DNA from: Pseudanabaena sp. UBA1465
Lineage (GTDB): Bacteria > Cyanobacteriota > Cyanobacteriia > Pseudanabaenales > Pseudanabaenaceae
Assembly: GCA_002325645.1 (NCBI GenBank)
Contig: DCSN01000177.1
Coordinates: 15,299 to 42,124 of the forward strand
Length of the DNA: 26,826 nt
Direction: 5' to 3'
Position numbers and translations under genes: made by a program
The notes under the pieces: generated by a model
The model's database searches: none
Told to the model about the DNA's origin: nothing
Seen by the model: only the letters and a program-made list of their open reading frames with translations
Part shown: piece after piece, positions 1-7,663 of the stretch
Numbering within the stretch: position 1 is the stretch's first letter
Layout: every line of letters begins with the position of its first letter

Positions 1-46
1 ACTCGCGCTATAGCTGACAACTTATGTGTACACCGTAGCTCCCAAA

Positions 47-74
47 AGGGGTGAGGGTCTAGGGGTGAGGGTCT
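47..74. repeat. Two tandem copies of a 14-nt unit
   Basis: The unit AGGGGTGAGGGTCT occurs at 47-60 and again at 61-74 without a gap. It lies in the gene-free stretch before the tnpB remnant. No function can be assigned. Confidence 0.8.
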
Positions 75-130
75 TGAGAACTTCCACGTAAAATCAGTTA
101 AATAACAAAAAAAGAAAAGGCTTTATACGC

Positions 131-165
131 TAGGTATGGGAGGCGCTTTGCGCCTCCCATACCTA
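131..165. repeat. Long perfect palindrome, 16-bp stem
   Basis: Arms 131-146 and 150-165 are perfect reverse complements around a TTT loop, with the core GGCGC/GCGCC. It directly abuts the terminator stem that starts at 165. It has no T-tract of its own and belongs to the arm-diverse palindrome set seen across the window. Confidence 0.85.
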
Positions 166-205
166 ACAAAAAAAGAGGGTTGTGCCGCAACCCTCTTTTT
201 TTGTT
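165..205. terminator. Bidirectional intrinsic terminator
   Basis: Arms 165-182 and 188-205 form an 18-bp stem. Its GC half is GAGGGTTG/CAACCCTC, and it is flanked by an A-tract on the left and a T-tract on the right, so it can stop transcription from either side. No gene ends close on its left inside the window, so it may serve a gene that lies outside it. Confidence 0.75.
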
Positions 206-287
206 TTTAACCTAACGGAGCGAAATCCCCCTTCCTCGCCGCCCCCGAAAGCAGGGAGAGGATGAAAGCGACCAGCAAATAAATTGA

Positions 288-1514
288 GCGACAGCGAATG
301 AATATAATTCTGCACTTGCAGATCGTAGAGATGGTTATCAGCATGAAAATAAGTCTGTTACCTATTTCGATCAACAAAACCAATTGCCAGAGTTCAAAAA
401 AGTATGGACTGAGTACAAAGTACTTGGTTCTCACGCATTGCAAGCAACCCTAAAACGAGTTGACTTTGCATACCAAAGATTCTTTACGCAAAAAATCGGT
501 TATCCCAAATTCAAGTCAATTCGCCATTATTCAGGATGGACTTACCCATGCAAAGCAGGGTGGAAAACTCTAACCGATGGTGTTAATGGCTGTTTGGAGC
601 TATCCAATCTAGGCAAGATTCAAATGCGTGGGTCAGCAAGGCAATGGGGTAATCCTAGTACTTGCACCATACTTAATCGCAATGGGAAATGGTATGCGTC
701 AATTACGGTGAACTGTGAAGTAGTTCGCATTACTGGTGACGGTGTAATCGGTTTAGATTTTGGAGTACATCATGCGGTTGCCATGAGTGACGGTGAAATT
801 ATTGAGGCTCCTAAATTCTTAGCGAAAGCTGCTAAGGAAATCAAAAATGCCAACAAAGAAAAACGCCGCAAACGATCGCCAAATCGTAAAAAGAAGATTA
901 AAGCTTCTAATCGATACAAAAAAGCACAGCGCAAAGTCTCTGTCATGATCCGCAAGGTTGGCAGGCAGAGACAAGATTGGGTGCATCAAGTAAGTAGCAA
1001 TATAGTTCGCAGTAATAGCCTAATTGCTACAGAAAAGCTCAATATTAAGGGCATGACCCACAAGGCAAAGAAGGGCAGTAAGCGTAAAGCTCAGAAAACT
1101 GGACTTAACCGCAATATGCTTGATGTTGGGATCGGTATGCTGAAATCTGCGATTGATTATAAGGTCAATGAGGCAGGGGGCAGCTATACAGAGATCCCTA
1201 CTCAAAAAGTTAAGCCCTCTCAAACTTGCCCTATGTGTGGTCGTGTTCAGAAAAAAGAACTCAGTGAGCGCGTTCATAACTGTGAGTGTGGTTGCATCGA
1301 AGATAGAGATGTGGCGGCGGCTAAGGTCATGCTCAACTGGGTTTTGTATGGTTCTACGGTGTCTGGAACGGGCATCGTCAAACGTGGAGAGCTAAGCTCT
1401 ACTCCAATCCCTACTTATGGCGGTTTGCAGCAACTTGGCTCGAAGAAGCGTAAAAAACTCTCTCTGCTTGATGGGAATTTAGAAACCCCATCCTCGCGTA
1501 GCAGGGTGGGGTAG
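288..1514 (+). pseudogene. tnpB: IS200/IS605-family TnpB, N-terminally truncated
   Basis: TnpB is the RNA-guided nuclease of IS200/IS605 elements. The frame reads as TnpB from about 288 onward, but the first usable start is TTG at 384, giving 376 residues. Codons from 288 to 383 already look like TnpB (YNSALADRRDGY, then FDQQNQLPEFKK), yet a TGA at 285-287 and the absence of any start show that the N-terminus is lost. Numbered from 384, the RuvC triad is intact: D125 in GLDFG, E217 in TEKLN and D309 in EDRDVAAAK. The zinc finger is also present (C282, C285, C300, C302). No tnpA is adjacent. Either it is a dead remnant with an intact core, or a shortened protein is made from TTG. The family assignment is firm; activity is doubtful. 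Confidence 0.85.
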
Positions 1515-1519
1515 TTCAT
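1486..1519 (+). ncRNA. Probable omega-RNA 3' hairpin and transposon right end
   Basis: A 9-bp stem pairs 1486-1494 with 1503-1511 around the loop CGCGTAGC and overlaps the last tnpB codons. It is followed by TAGTTCA (1512-1518). In IS605-type elements the guide RNA scaffold overlaps the tnpB 3' end and stops at the right end, with the guide taken from flanking DNA. By that logic the guide would start near 1519. The hairpin is seen directly; the RNA is inferred. Confidence 0.45.
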
Positions 1520-1570
1520 ATTACGGAGGTTTATTTCCCCGACGAAGGTGGAGAAACAAACCTCTGTAAT
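1520..1570. repeat. Inverted repeat just outside the tnpB right end
   Basis: Arms 1520-1532 and 1558-1570 match over 13 bp with one G-T pair. The 25-nt interior is largely unpaired. It lies immediately after the presumed transposon end. It may be flanking host DNA, or it may terminate tnpB transcripts, although there is no T-tract. Confidence 0.6.
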
Positions 1571-1621
1571 CCATTAGACTGGAAAACGCTATAATCCGAT
1601 CTACTCATTGATTAGAATTTA

Positions 1622-2557
1622 ATGCCAAAAAAAGTTTTTATTACGGGTGCAAGCGGTTGTGTCGGTCATTATTTGATCGAGATGCTTTTAGAAAAAACTG
1701 ACTATGATCTATATCTATTAGTGCGCGATCGCCGCAAATTACAAATCGACCTAAGCGATCGCCCGAATGTGCATGTTATCGAAGACTCAATGCAAAATAT
1801 CGGTAATCACAAAGACCTACTCCGCACGATGGAATTTGTGGTGAGTACTGCGGCAGGATGGGGTGGTCAAGAAGCTTTTGTGGTTAACCGTGATAAAACC
1901 CTAGAATTATTTTCTTTGCTCGATCCACAGGTTTGTGAACGCGCTATCTATTTTTCTACAGCAAGCATTCTCGATTCCCATAACCAAATTATTCCTGAAG
2001 CAGGTGAAATTGGCACGGACTACATTGCTTCAAAACACGCCTGCCTAGAAACCTTAGAAAATTCAAGTATTCGCGATCGCCTAATTACGGTATTTCCGAC
2101 TCTCGTTTTTGGAGGTGCTAAGGACAAGCCCTATTCCCATCTTTCCAAAGGATTAAAAGATATTCTCAAGTATGTGCCATATGCGAGATTTTTTAAAACT
2201 GATGGTAGTTTTCATTTTGTCCATGCGATCGATATTGCTCAGGTAGTTACACATTTACTTACTGCGCCATCAGTTCCGCGATCGCCTGCTCGCTTAGTTT
2301 TAGGAATGCAGCGCTTAACCGTACAGGAACTAATCGTGCAAATGTGTGAATTTTTGAATTTAAAAATTGGCTGGCAATTTGAACTGACACCATTTCTGGT
2401 TAAGGCGATCATCAAACTATTCCATATTGAAGTTGCTGCATGGGATCGTTTTTGTATGGCCCAACGGCATTTCACCTATGATGTGGTTTCTCCTGAAACC
2501 TTCGGTTTAGTCTCTAAATATCCTCGACTAGCTAATTTACTCGCAGAAACCAAATAG
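1622..2557 (+). CDS. NAD-dependent epimerase/dehydratase (extended SDR)
   Basis: This 311-residue protein is an extended short-chain dehydrogenase/reductase, a cytoplasmic NAD(P)-dependent enzyme that often acts on nucleotide sugars or other small molecules. The Rossmann motif TGASGCVG spans residues 8-15. The catalytic Y134-x3-K138 lies in DYIASK, with a serine-rich strand FSTAS at 111-115. The length is normal for the family. The start is ATG 65 nt after the repeat that ends at 1570. No partner gene is adjacent, because the downstream gene is convergent across a shared terminator. The substrate cannot be told; a sugar-nucleotide epimerase, a dihydroflavonol-reductase-like enzyme or a quinone-type SDR are all possible. 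Confidence 0.85.
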   Translation: MPKKVFITGASGCVGHYLIEMLLEKTDYDLYLLVRDRRKLQIDLSDRPNVHVIEDSMQNIGNHKDLLRTMEFVVSTAAGWGGQEAFVVNRDKTLELFSLLDPQVCERAIYFSTASILDSHNQIIPEAGEIGTDYIASKHACLETLENSSIRDRLITVFPTLVFGGAKDKPYSHLSKGLKDILKYVPYARFFKTDGSFHFVHAIDIAQVVTHLLTAPSVPRSPARLVLGMQRLTVQELIVQMCEFLNLKIGWQFELTPFLVKAIIKLFHIEVAAWDRFCMAQRHFTYDVVSPETFGLVSKYPRLANLLAETK

Positions 2558-2571
2558 ATAGCTAGACTCTA

Positions 2572-2621
2572 AAACCTGTAACGCACTCTGAGAATGCTTT
2601 CTCACAATGCGTTACAGGTTT
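2572..2621. terminator. Bidirectional terminator between convergent genes
   Basis: Arms 2572-2585 and 2608-2621 are a perfect 14-bp match, with a smaller inner pairing GAGA/TCTC. T-rich sequence follows on the plus strand. It lies between the SDR stop at 2557 and the stop of the minus-strand gene at 2629, so it can serve both. Confidence 0.85.
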
Positions 2622-2628
2622 TAGGTTT

Positions 2629-4887
2629 TTAAACTAGGCGATCGCTATAGGCGATCGCAAAAGTCGAGATTGTAATTATCAAAATCAATGGATAGATAAT
2701 CCACGAAGCGATATTTAGATATTTAAATGCTTTCTTATGTCCATCTCTTTCTAGTTTTGTGCCGATTACTGTGACCAGAATCGGGAATAAACAGAGACAG
2801 AAATAAACATAAAACACATATTCCATCGCTACGGTATAGCCGACTTCAGGAAGTTGATTGTTAAAGGAGAGTAGCAACACAATTCCTGATAGCAACGCTG
2901 AAGCAGGAGCCATTGTGCGGGGGACAAACATTGTATAGGGGAAGAATAGGCAGCAATAGGTTAAGAGCGAGAGTAAAATTAACGGCAACACATTCTTAGA
3001 GAGGAATACTAAGGTTTTGCGCTGAAAAGTCATGCGGATACTTAAACCAGGATATTCCACTTGAACATTAGATTGAAATAGATCGGGATCGCCTTGAGTG
3101 GAAGTACTGCGCGAAGAATCTTGAAAGTAAGTAATGTCTTTAAAATTCCAAAGTTGCAGCCCTTGAAATGGTTTACGATCTTCGGCTTCAGATCTGGGTA
3201 ATTTTAAACCAACCTTATCGATCGCATAAACCAGTCTTTCCGTCGATAAATTGGGATTATCAAACCGTAAATTCAATCTTTGCGAATCAAAGGGATAGTC
3301 GCGAAAATCGAAGGCATTACGGAACTCACCCCGCACCCGATAGAGGCGATAGTTTAAGCCATTGACTACCTGAGCCTTGATCGGGGCTTTGCCATCAAAG
3401 ACGGGAGCCGTAGGATTGACGCTATTGCTAACCGCCTCAGGAAATTGAATTTCGGTAGGCTCATCGCCGCCGCTATAGCGGAACCATACATAAAAATCGG
3501 CGGTAAAGGTGGATTTATCAATCCGATTGAGCTTATTAATATCCATGCCTGCGTAAACCACACGCTGCCGCCAAAAATATTGATCACCCGACTGGACAAT
3601 GCTGCCCGATTGCAATTCTTTGGGTAAATTCAACCGTTCAGGATTGGCGATCGGCGTAAATTGCTGAGATGCCGAAATCAGCTTTTGGTTTTGGAATTGG
3701 GCAAGGCGCACAGGCTGATCACTATTGCGATCGCTATTAAAGTACAGCAAACCCGTTAAGCCTCTGATCCCGACTTTGCGATTGTTGAGTTTTGACAGAG
3801 CATCACGCATCTGTTCGCGATCGCCATCTAGGTTTGCGCCTTTAGGATTAGCTTTACGAATTGCGTCCACTGCGGCGATCGCCACCTCATAAAACTTTGC
3901 CCCTAAGTACGAAGGAGTCTTGTTATAGGCTTTTTGATAGGATGTCAAGAAATCCTGAGCATCGGCTCCTGCACTATCAAACAAGATCGGTAACGGCACA
4001 TACATCCCATCGGTAAAGAAACCTGCATTTTTCTTTTCTTCATCATATTTTGCAAAGCGTTTAGCAAAATCTTCTCGACCGAGAGCCTGCTCACCCAAAA
4101 TCGGATTTTTGATCCCTTTTTGCTTAAGTGCTACTAATAAATCTTCAGCAACCTCTTCTTTAGATAAAGTTAAAAACAAAATTCCCGCTTCAGGCTCAGC
4201 CGCAATTTCATTAACGATTTGCTGAACTGAAGCTTTGCGATTATTTGGGTCAGAGTCGATCGCCCAGATTTTTTGAATTTTGCCATTACCATTGGCTTCA
4301 AAGGCGGATTTAATTACTTCAGACTGAGCAAGTTCATTTTTACTAGCCTTGTCATAAATTACACTGGCAGTTTTGATCTGCAATACTTGCTGTGCATAGA
4401 TCGATAGGGTTTTCGCAAGGGCAGGATTGGTATAAATCAGCCGAAAATAATACGGGCGATCGCTCGTAACCTTGGGATTATTCGCTGTCCCCGTAATCGC
4501 TGGTAATTTCTTATCTTGGTAAATGCTACCCGCCGCGATCGAGGCATCGGAGGAGCGATGGCCCAAAACTACAAGAGCATCACTTTTGGTAATGTCCTTC
4601 GCAACTTGAGTTGCCCCATCCACATTACCCTTGTCATCATAAATATTTAGTTTAAACTGACGACCATTAATTCCCCCCTCGCGATTAGTTGCATCAATAT
4701 ATAGCTTGATACTGTCCACGATTTCTTGTCCGCCACTAGCGCCATCACCGCTTAAAGGTGCAGCAACCGCGATCGCGATCGTATTGCCCTCAGCCGTTAA
4801 GCCCTGTGGGAATAAGCTACTGAAAGATCCGACACTCAAAAGTGCGATTAAGGCGATCGCCCAAAACCTTACAACTGTCTTACCCAT
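2629..4887 (-). CDS. Periplasmic-binding-protein type 1 / pentameric ligand-gated ion channel fusion
   Basis: This 752-residue protein joins two families. Residues 1-33 are a signal peptide. Residues 36 to about 420 are a LivJ-like type 1 periplasmic binding domain, beginning IAVAAPLSGDG and containing NREGGINGR. Residues of about 440-623 match the beta-sandwich of Cys-loop/pro-loop channels, with the signature FRDYPFD (YPFD at 531-534, bases 3286-3297). Four membrane helices follow: M1 about 625-650, M2 about 660-680 (ASALLSGIVLLLSFN), M3 about 685-712 and M4 about 724-748. The predicted product is an inner-membrane homopentamer whose ligand domain faces the periplasm and probably binds an amino acid or similar small solute. 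There is no transporter ATPase or permease nearby, which argues against an ordinary ABC system. The architecture is strongly supported; ligand and ion selectivity are unknown. Confidence 0.85.
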   Translation of the reverse strand: MGKTVVRFWAIALIALLSVGSFSSLFPQGLTAEGNTIAIAVAAPLSGDGASGGQEIVDSIKLYIDATNREGGINGRQFKLNIYDDKGNVDGATQVAKDITKSDALVVLGHRSSDASIAAGSIYQDKKLPAITGTANNPKVTSDRPYYFRLIYTNPALAKTLSIYAQQVLQIKTASVIYDKASKNELAQSEVIKSAFEANGNGKIQKIWAIDSDPNNRKASVQQIVNEIAAEPEAGILFLTLSKEEVAEDLLVALKQKGIKNPILGEQALGREDFAKRFAKYDEEKKNAGFFTDGMYVPLPILFDSAGADAQDFLTSYQKAYNKTPSYLGAKFYEVAIAAVDAIRKANPKGANLDGDREQMRDALSKLNNRKVGIRGLTGLLYFNSDRNSDQPVRLAQFQNQKLISASQQFTPIANPERLNLPKELQSGSIVQSGDQYFWRQRVVYAGMDINKLNRIDKSTFTADFYVWFRYSGGDEPTEIQFPEAVSNSVNPTAPVFDGKAPIKAQVVNGLNYRLYRVRGEFRNAFDFRDYPFDSQRLNLRFDNPNLSTERLVYAIDKVGLKLPRSEAEDRKPFQGLQLWNFKDITYFQDSSRSTSTQGDPDLFQSNVQVEYPGLSIRMTFQRKTLVFLSKNVLPLILLSLLTYCCLFFPYTMFVPRTMAPASALLSGIVLLLSFNNQLPEVGYTVAMEYVFYVYFCLCLFPILVTVIGTKLERDGHKKAFKYLNIASWIIYPLILIITISTFAIAYSDRLV

Positions 4888-4926
4888 GAAAATACAGCCG
4901 TCCTAAAAATAAGCGTCAGAATACCA

Positions 4927-4963
4927 AAAAATAGAGAGTATGCTAAGCACACTCTCTATTTTT
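4927..4963 (-). terminator. Terminator downstream of tRNA-His
   Basis: Arms 4927-4939 and 4951-4963 (AAAAATAGAGAGT and its complement) close over an inner TGCT/AGCA pairing. On the minus strand the stem is followed by a T-run. It separates tRNA-His from the channel-fusion gene, so that gene needs its own promoter between about 4888 and 4927. Confidence 0.7.
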
Positions 4964-4972
4964 AACTGTAAG

Positions 4973-5046
4973 GGCGAACGATGGGAATTGAACCCACGAG
5001 TGGAGGAACCACAAACCTCTGCCTTAACCACTTGGCTACGCTCGCC
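4973..5046 (-). tRNA. tRNA-His (anticodon GTG)
   Basis: A cloverleaf folds on the minus strand. The acceptor stem is GCGAGCG/CGTTCGC, with an encoded extra G at position -1 facing C73, the histidine identity pair. The D arm is GCC/GGC, the anticodon loop is TTGTGGT with GTG at 34-36, and the T arm is GTGGG-TTCAATT-CCCAT. CCA is not encoded. The anticodon stem GAGGT/TCCTC has a T-T mismatch at 31:39 next to the loop. Confidence 0.95.
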
Positions 5047-5117
5047 ATTTAACCGTTATTTATCATAGTACCAGTTTGCACATTTAGGCAAGATATTTTT
5101 AAAATTTTTTAATTTGG

Positions 5118-5190
5118 TTATAGCGCTTTGCGCTTAATTACCCCCCCCAGAGAAATTTTGGGAAGCGACGCTTCCCAAAATTTCTCTGGG
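5118..5190. repeat. Composite palindromic repeat, copy 1
   Basis: The left module, TTATAGCGCTTTGCGCTTA, spans 5118-5136. A C-tract follows, then a perfect 21-bp palindrome with arms 5146-5166 and 5170-5190 around GAC. The same palindrome arms recur at 21187-21237, the left module recurs at 22091-22107, and both modules recur inverted at 26728-26774. This copy lies between tRNA-His and the carbonic anhydrase gene, which are divergent, so it is not a simple terminator. Confidence 0.85.
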
Positions 5191-5321
5191 TCACTCAAAG
5201 CCTTAAAAGCTTGAAAATCGCGCTAAGTTTGTAAAAATTTGTAGGGATTTTGGATACTTAAAATTCCTACAGATATATTTAGCTATGTTTAGCTTAAATT
5301 TAAAGGGAATATCCTGTTTAG

Positions 5322-6098
5322 ATGAATAAATTTTGTCGATATGGAAAAATAGCTGCATGGCTATTAGCATTATTCATAGGAAAATTATTATTATTAACCC
5401 CATCCGCCTTAGCAGGTGAAACAAATCCCCATTGGGGATATGGAGGATCTGAAAATCCAACCCAATGGGGATCACTGAGCAAAGATTTTCAATTGTGTGA
5501 GACAGGTAGATCCCAATCCCCTATCAATATTAAAAATGCAGTAGTTAGAGATCCCGCAAACATCAGTTTTGATTATCAGCATTCTCCGTTAGTAGTTGTC
5601 AATAACGGGCATACAATTCAGGTGAACTACGCCCAAGGTAGTAGCGTGACGATTAATGGAGAAAAATTTTCTCTCCTCCAATTCCATTTCCATACCCCTA
5701 GTGAACATACAATTAATAACAAAGCTTCTGCGTTAGAGCTACATCTAGTTCATCGTAATGAAGCGGGCAAATTTGCTGTAGTGGGTGTGTTGCTAAATCA
5801 AGGGAAAGAAAATTCTTTGATTAAAGAGATTTGGGAAAATATTCCAGCTACGGGTAAAACTAATACTATTAGCGATCGCCTGATTAATGCTACCAATCTC
5901 TTACCCAAGAGCAAGTCTTACTATAGCTATTCTGGTTCTTTAACCACACCCCCCTGTAGTGAAGGCGTGAAATGGAATATTCTTGTAGAACCAATCACGG
6001 TTTCCGCAGAACAAATTGAAACCTTTGCAAAAATTTATCAAGTTGATGCACGTCCAATTCAGCCGACAAATAGCCGCATCATTCAACTTCATCGCTAA
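5322..6098 (+). CDS. ecaA: Alpha-type carbonic anhydrase, periplasmic
   Basis: The enzyme interconverts CO2 and bicarbonate. The 258-residue precursor begins with a signal peptide (hydrophobic 11-26, likely cleavage after PSALA, residue 31), which places it in the periplasm. The alpha-class zinc site is complete: H122 and H124 in QFHFHTPSEH, and H141 in ELHLVH. C59 and C212 (in TTPPCSEG) are placed for the usual disulfide. This is the EcaA family of cyanobacteria. The start is ATG at 5322, preceded by AAAGGGA. An ion-transporter gene follows 86 nt downstream on the same strand. The stop codon lies within a run of ATCGCTAAAT repeats. Family and active site are clear. Confidence 0.95.
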   Translation: MNKFCRYGKIAAWLLALFIGKLLLLTPSALAGETNPHWGYGGSENPTQWGSLSKDFQLCETGRSQSPINIKNAVVRDPANISFDYQHSPLVVVNNGHTIQVNYAQGSSVTINGEKFSLLQFHFHTPSEHTINNKASALELHLVHRNEAGKFAVVGVLLNQGKENSLIKEIWENIPATGKTNTISDRLINATNLLPKSKSYYSYSGSLTTPPCSEGVKWNILVEPITVSAEQIETFAKIYQVDARPIQPTNSRIIQLHR

Positions 6099-6120
6099 AT
6101 ATCGCTAAATATCGCTAAAT
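6091..6120. repeat. Three tandem copies of ATCGCTAAAT
   Basis: Three exact 10-nt units at 6091-6120 begin inside the carbonic anhydrase coding sequence and include its stop codon at 6096-6098. A partial fourth unit (ATCG) follows. This looks like a recent slippage expansion after the stop. Confidence 0.9.
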
Positions 6121-6184
6121 ATCGAATAAATTTATCTATATAGCTGTATTTCGCGAAATTAAGAATAAATTATATTTAAATACA

Positions 6185-7525
6185 ATGGCAACTTGGCAAG
6201 CTTTAGTTTCGCTAATTATATTTATCAGTGTATTTGTTCTGTTAATTACTGAGTGGCTACATTTTACGGTTGCCGCTTTTTTGGGTGCTTTGTTATTGAT
6301 CGTTACGAATATCATGACCATGCCCGAAGCGATTAGCTACATCGGCAAAAGTCATGGTACGTTGGGACTCTTTTTTGGGGTAATGGTAATGGTGCGATCA
6401 TTTCAGCCAACTAAAATTTTTGACTACCTTGCCGCCCAAATGGTGATTTTTGCCAAAGGCAGGGGCGATCGCCTCTTGTTAGGCATTGTTGCTATTACCA
6501 CACCAATCTGTGCAGTTCTACCAAATGCAACAACCGTAATGTTGCTGGCTCCCTTAATTCCACCTATGGCTCAAGATATTGGTGTGGACTTTGTGCCATT
6601 GCTAATTTTGATGGTATTTGTTGCTAATAGTGCAGGGTTACTCACAATTGTGGGTGATCCTGCAACTTACATTGTTGGGGATGCCATTAATATGAGTTTC
6701 CTCGATTATTTACTTAAATTAAGTCTTGGGGGTGCGATCGCGATCGGAGTAATAGTTGCAATGCTGCCATTTCTATTTCGTAAAATTTGGAATAAAAAAT
6801 TAGAGACTCTCGATCAACTTCCACATCCCAAAGTTGAGCATCCGCGTACTCTGATTGTGGGTGCAGTAATTACTGCCTTTGTACTGGTCTTTTTTGCCAT
6901 TGGTGAAGCTCTACCTATACCTATATCTCCTGCAACTATTGCCTTATTGGGGGCGGCTTTGTCACTGATGTTGGCTCACCACAGTAAAATCGATTCTGTA
7001 AAAAATATTTTACAAGATGTTGATTGGAGTACTTTGATTTTCTTTATGTGCGTTTTTGTTCTAATTGGAAGTTTAGAGAAAACGGGCGTAATTGCCAGTA
7101 TGTCGGGAATAATTGCGGTTGTTTTAGGCAAAAATATTGCATCGGCTTCTATTATCCTACTGTTTTTTATAGGGTTAATATCTAGCGTTATCCCGAATAT
7201 CCCTCTTGTTGTAGCGATGGTTCCCCTGCTCAAACAATATGTTGTTAATGTTGGCTTAGCTAGTTCTAGCATCCTCGCGTCAGATTTTACAGGTCAATTC
7301 CCTATTGAAGTATTACCTTTGTTTTACGCGATGATGTACGGAGCGACGTTAGGTGGAAATGGAACTTTAGTAGGAGCATCGGCTAACATTGTTGCGGCTG
7401 GAGTTGCTGAGCAGTATGGCAAACGAATTTCCTTTAAAACATTTTTACGCTATGGTATTCCCGTAATGATCTTGCAACTCTGTGCCGCAGCAGTTTACAT
7501 CACTTTTCGCTTTTTGATTTTTTAA
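6185..7525 (+). CDS. ArsB/SLC13-like ion transporter
   Basis: This is a 446-residue polytopic inner-membrane protein of the ion transporter superfamily (ArsB, NhaD, P-protein and SLC13-like permeases). It shows two inverted-repeat halves, each with a substrate-loop signature. The first is IVGDPATYIVGDAINMSF near 155-172; the second is GATLGGNGTLVGASANIV near 390-407. About ten or eleven hydrophobic helices surround them. Members exchange Na+/H+, carry oxyanions or carry dicarboxylates. It follows the carbonic anhydrase gene by 86 nt on the same strand, so it might serve ion or bicarbonate balance, but that is only context. The start is ATG at 6185 without an obvious Shine-Dalgarno sequence. 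Confidence 0.8.
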   Translation: MATWQALVSLIIFISVFVLLITEWLHFTVAAFLGALLLIVTNIMTMPEAISYIGKSHGTLGLFFGVMVMVRSFQPTKIFDYLAAQMVIFAKGRGDRLLLGIVAITTPICAVLPNATTVMLLAPLIPPMAQDIGVDFVPLLILMVFVANSAGLLTIVGDPATYIVGDAINMSFLDYLLKLSLGGAIAIGVIVAMLPFLFRKIWNKKLETLDQLPHPKVEHPRTLIVGAVITAFVLVFFAIGEALPIPISPATIALLGAALSLMLAHHSKIDSVKNILQDVDWSTLIFFMCVFVLIGSLEKTGVIASMSGIIAVVLGKNIASASIILLFFIGLISSVIPNIPLVVAMVPLLKQYVVNVGLASSSILASDFTGQFPIEVLPLFYAMMYGATLGGNGTLVGASANIVAAGVAEQYGKRISFKTFLRYGIPVMILQLCAAAVYITFRFLIF

Positions 7526-7528
7526 ACT

Positions 7529-7663
7529 ATGACAAATTTTGAGTTTGATAGCGATCGCCATCTTCAGCAAGTCACATGGCAATGCACCCCACCGCCGCCG
7601 AAGAATTTGTCACCATATAACTTTAAAAAAGCCGCGCAATGCGCGGCTTTTTTATTTAACTAG
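7529..7663 (+). CDS. Possible 44-residue small protein
   Basis: An ATG three nucleotides after the transporter stop opens 44 codons (MTNFEFDSDRHLQQVTWQC, then a run of four prolines). The last codons run through the terminator hairpin and past the stop of the convergent heme oxygenase gene. The first 30 residues do not look random, but reading through a terminator argues against a functional C-terminus. It could be a degraded gene or chance. I do not recognise it. Confidence 0.2.
   Translation: MTNFEFDSDRHLQQVTWQCTPPPPKNLSPYNFKKAAQCAAFLFN
7625..7653. terminator. Bidirectional intrinsic terminator
   Basis: The 7-bp GC stem GCCGCGC/GCGCGGC (7631-7637 and 7641-7647) is flanked by six A and six T. 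It separates the transporter gene from the convergent heme oxygenase gene. Confidence 0.9.
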
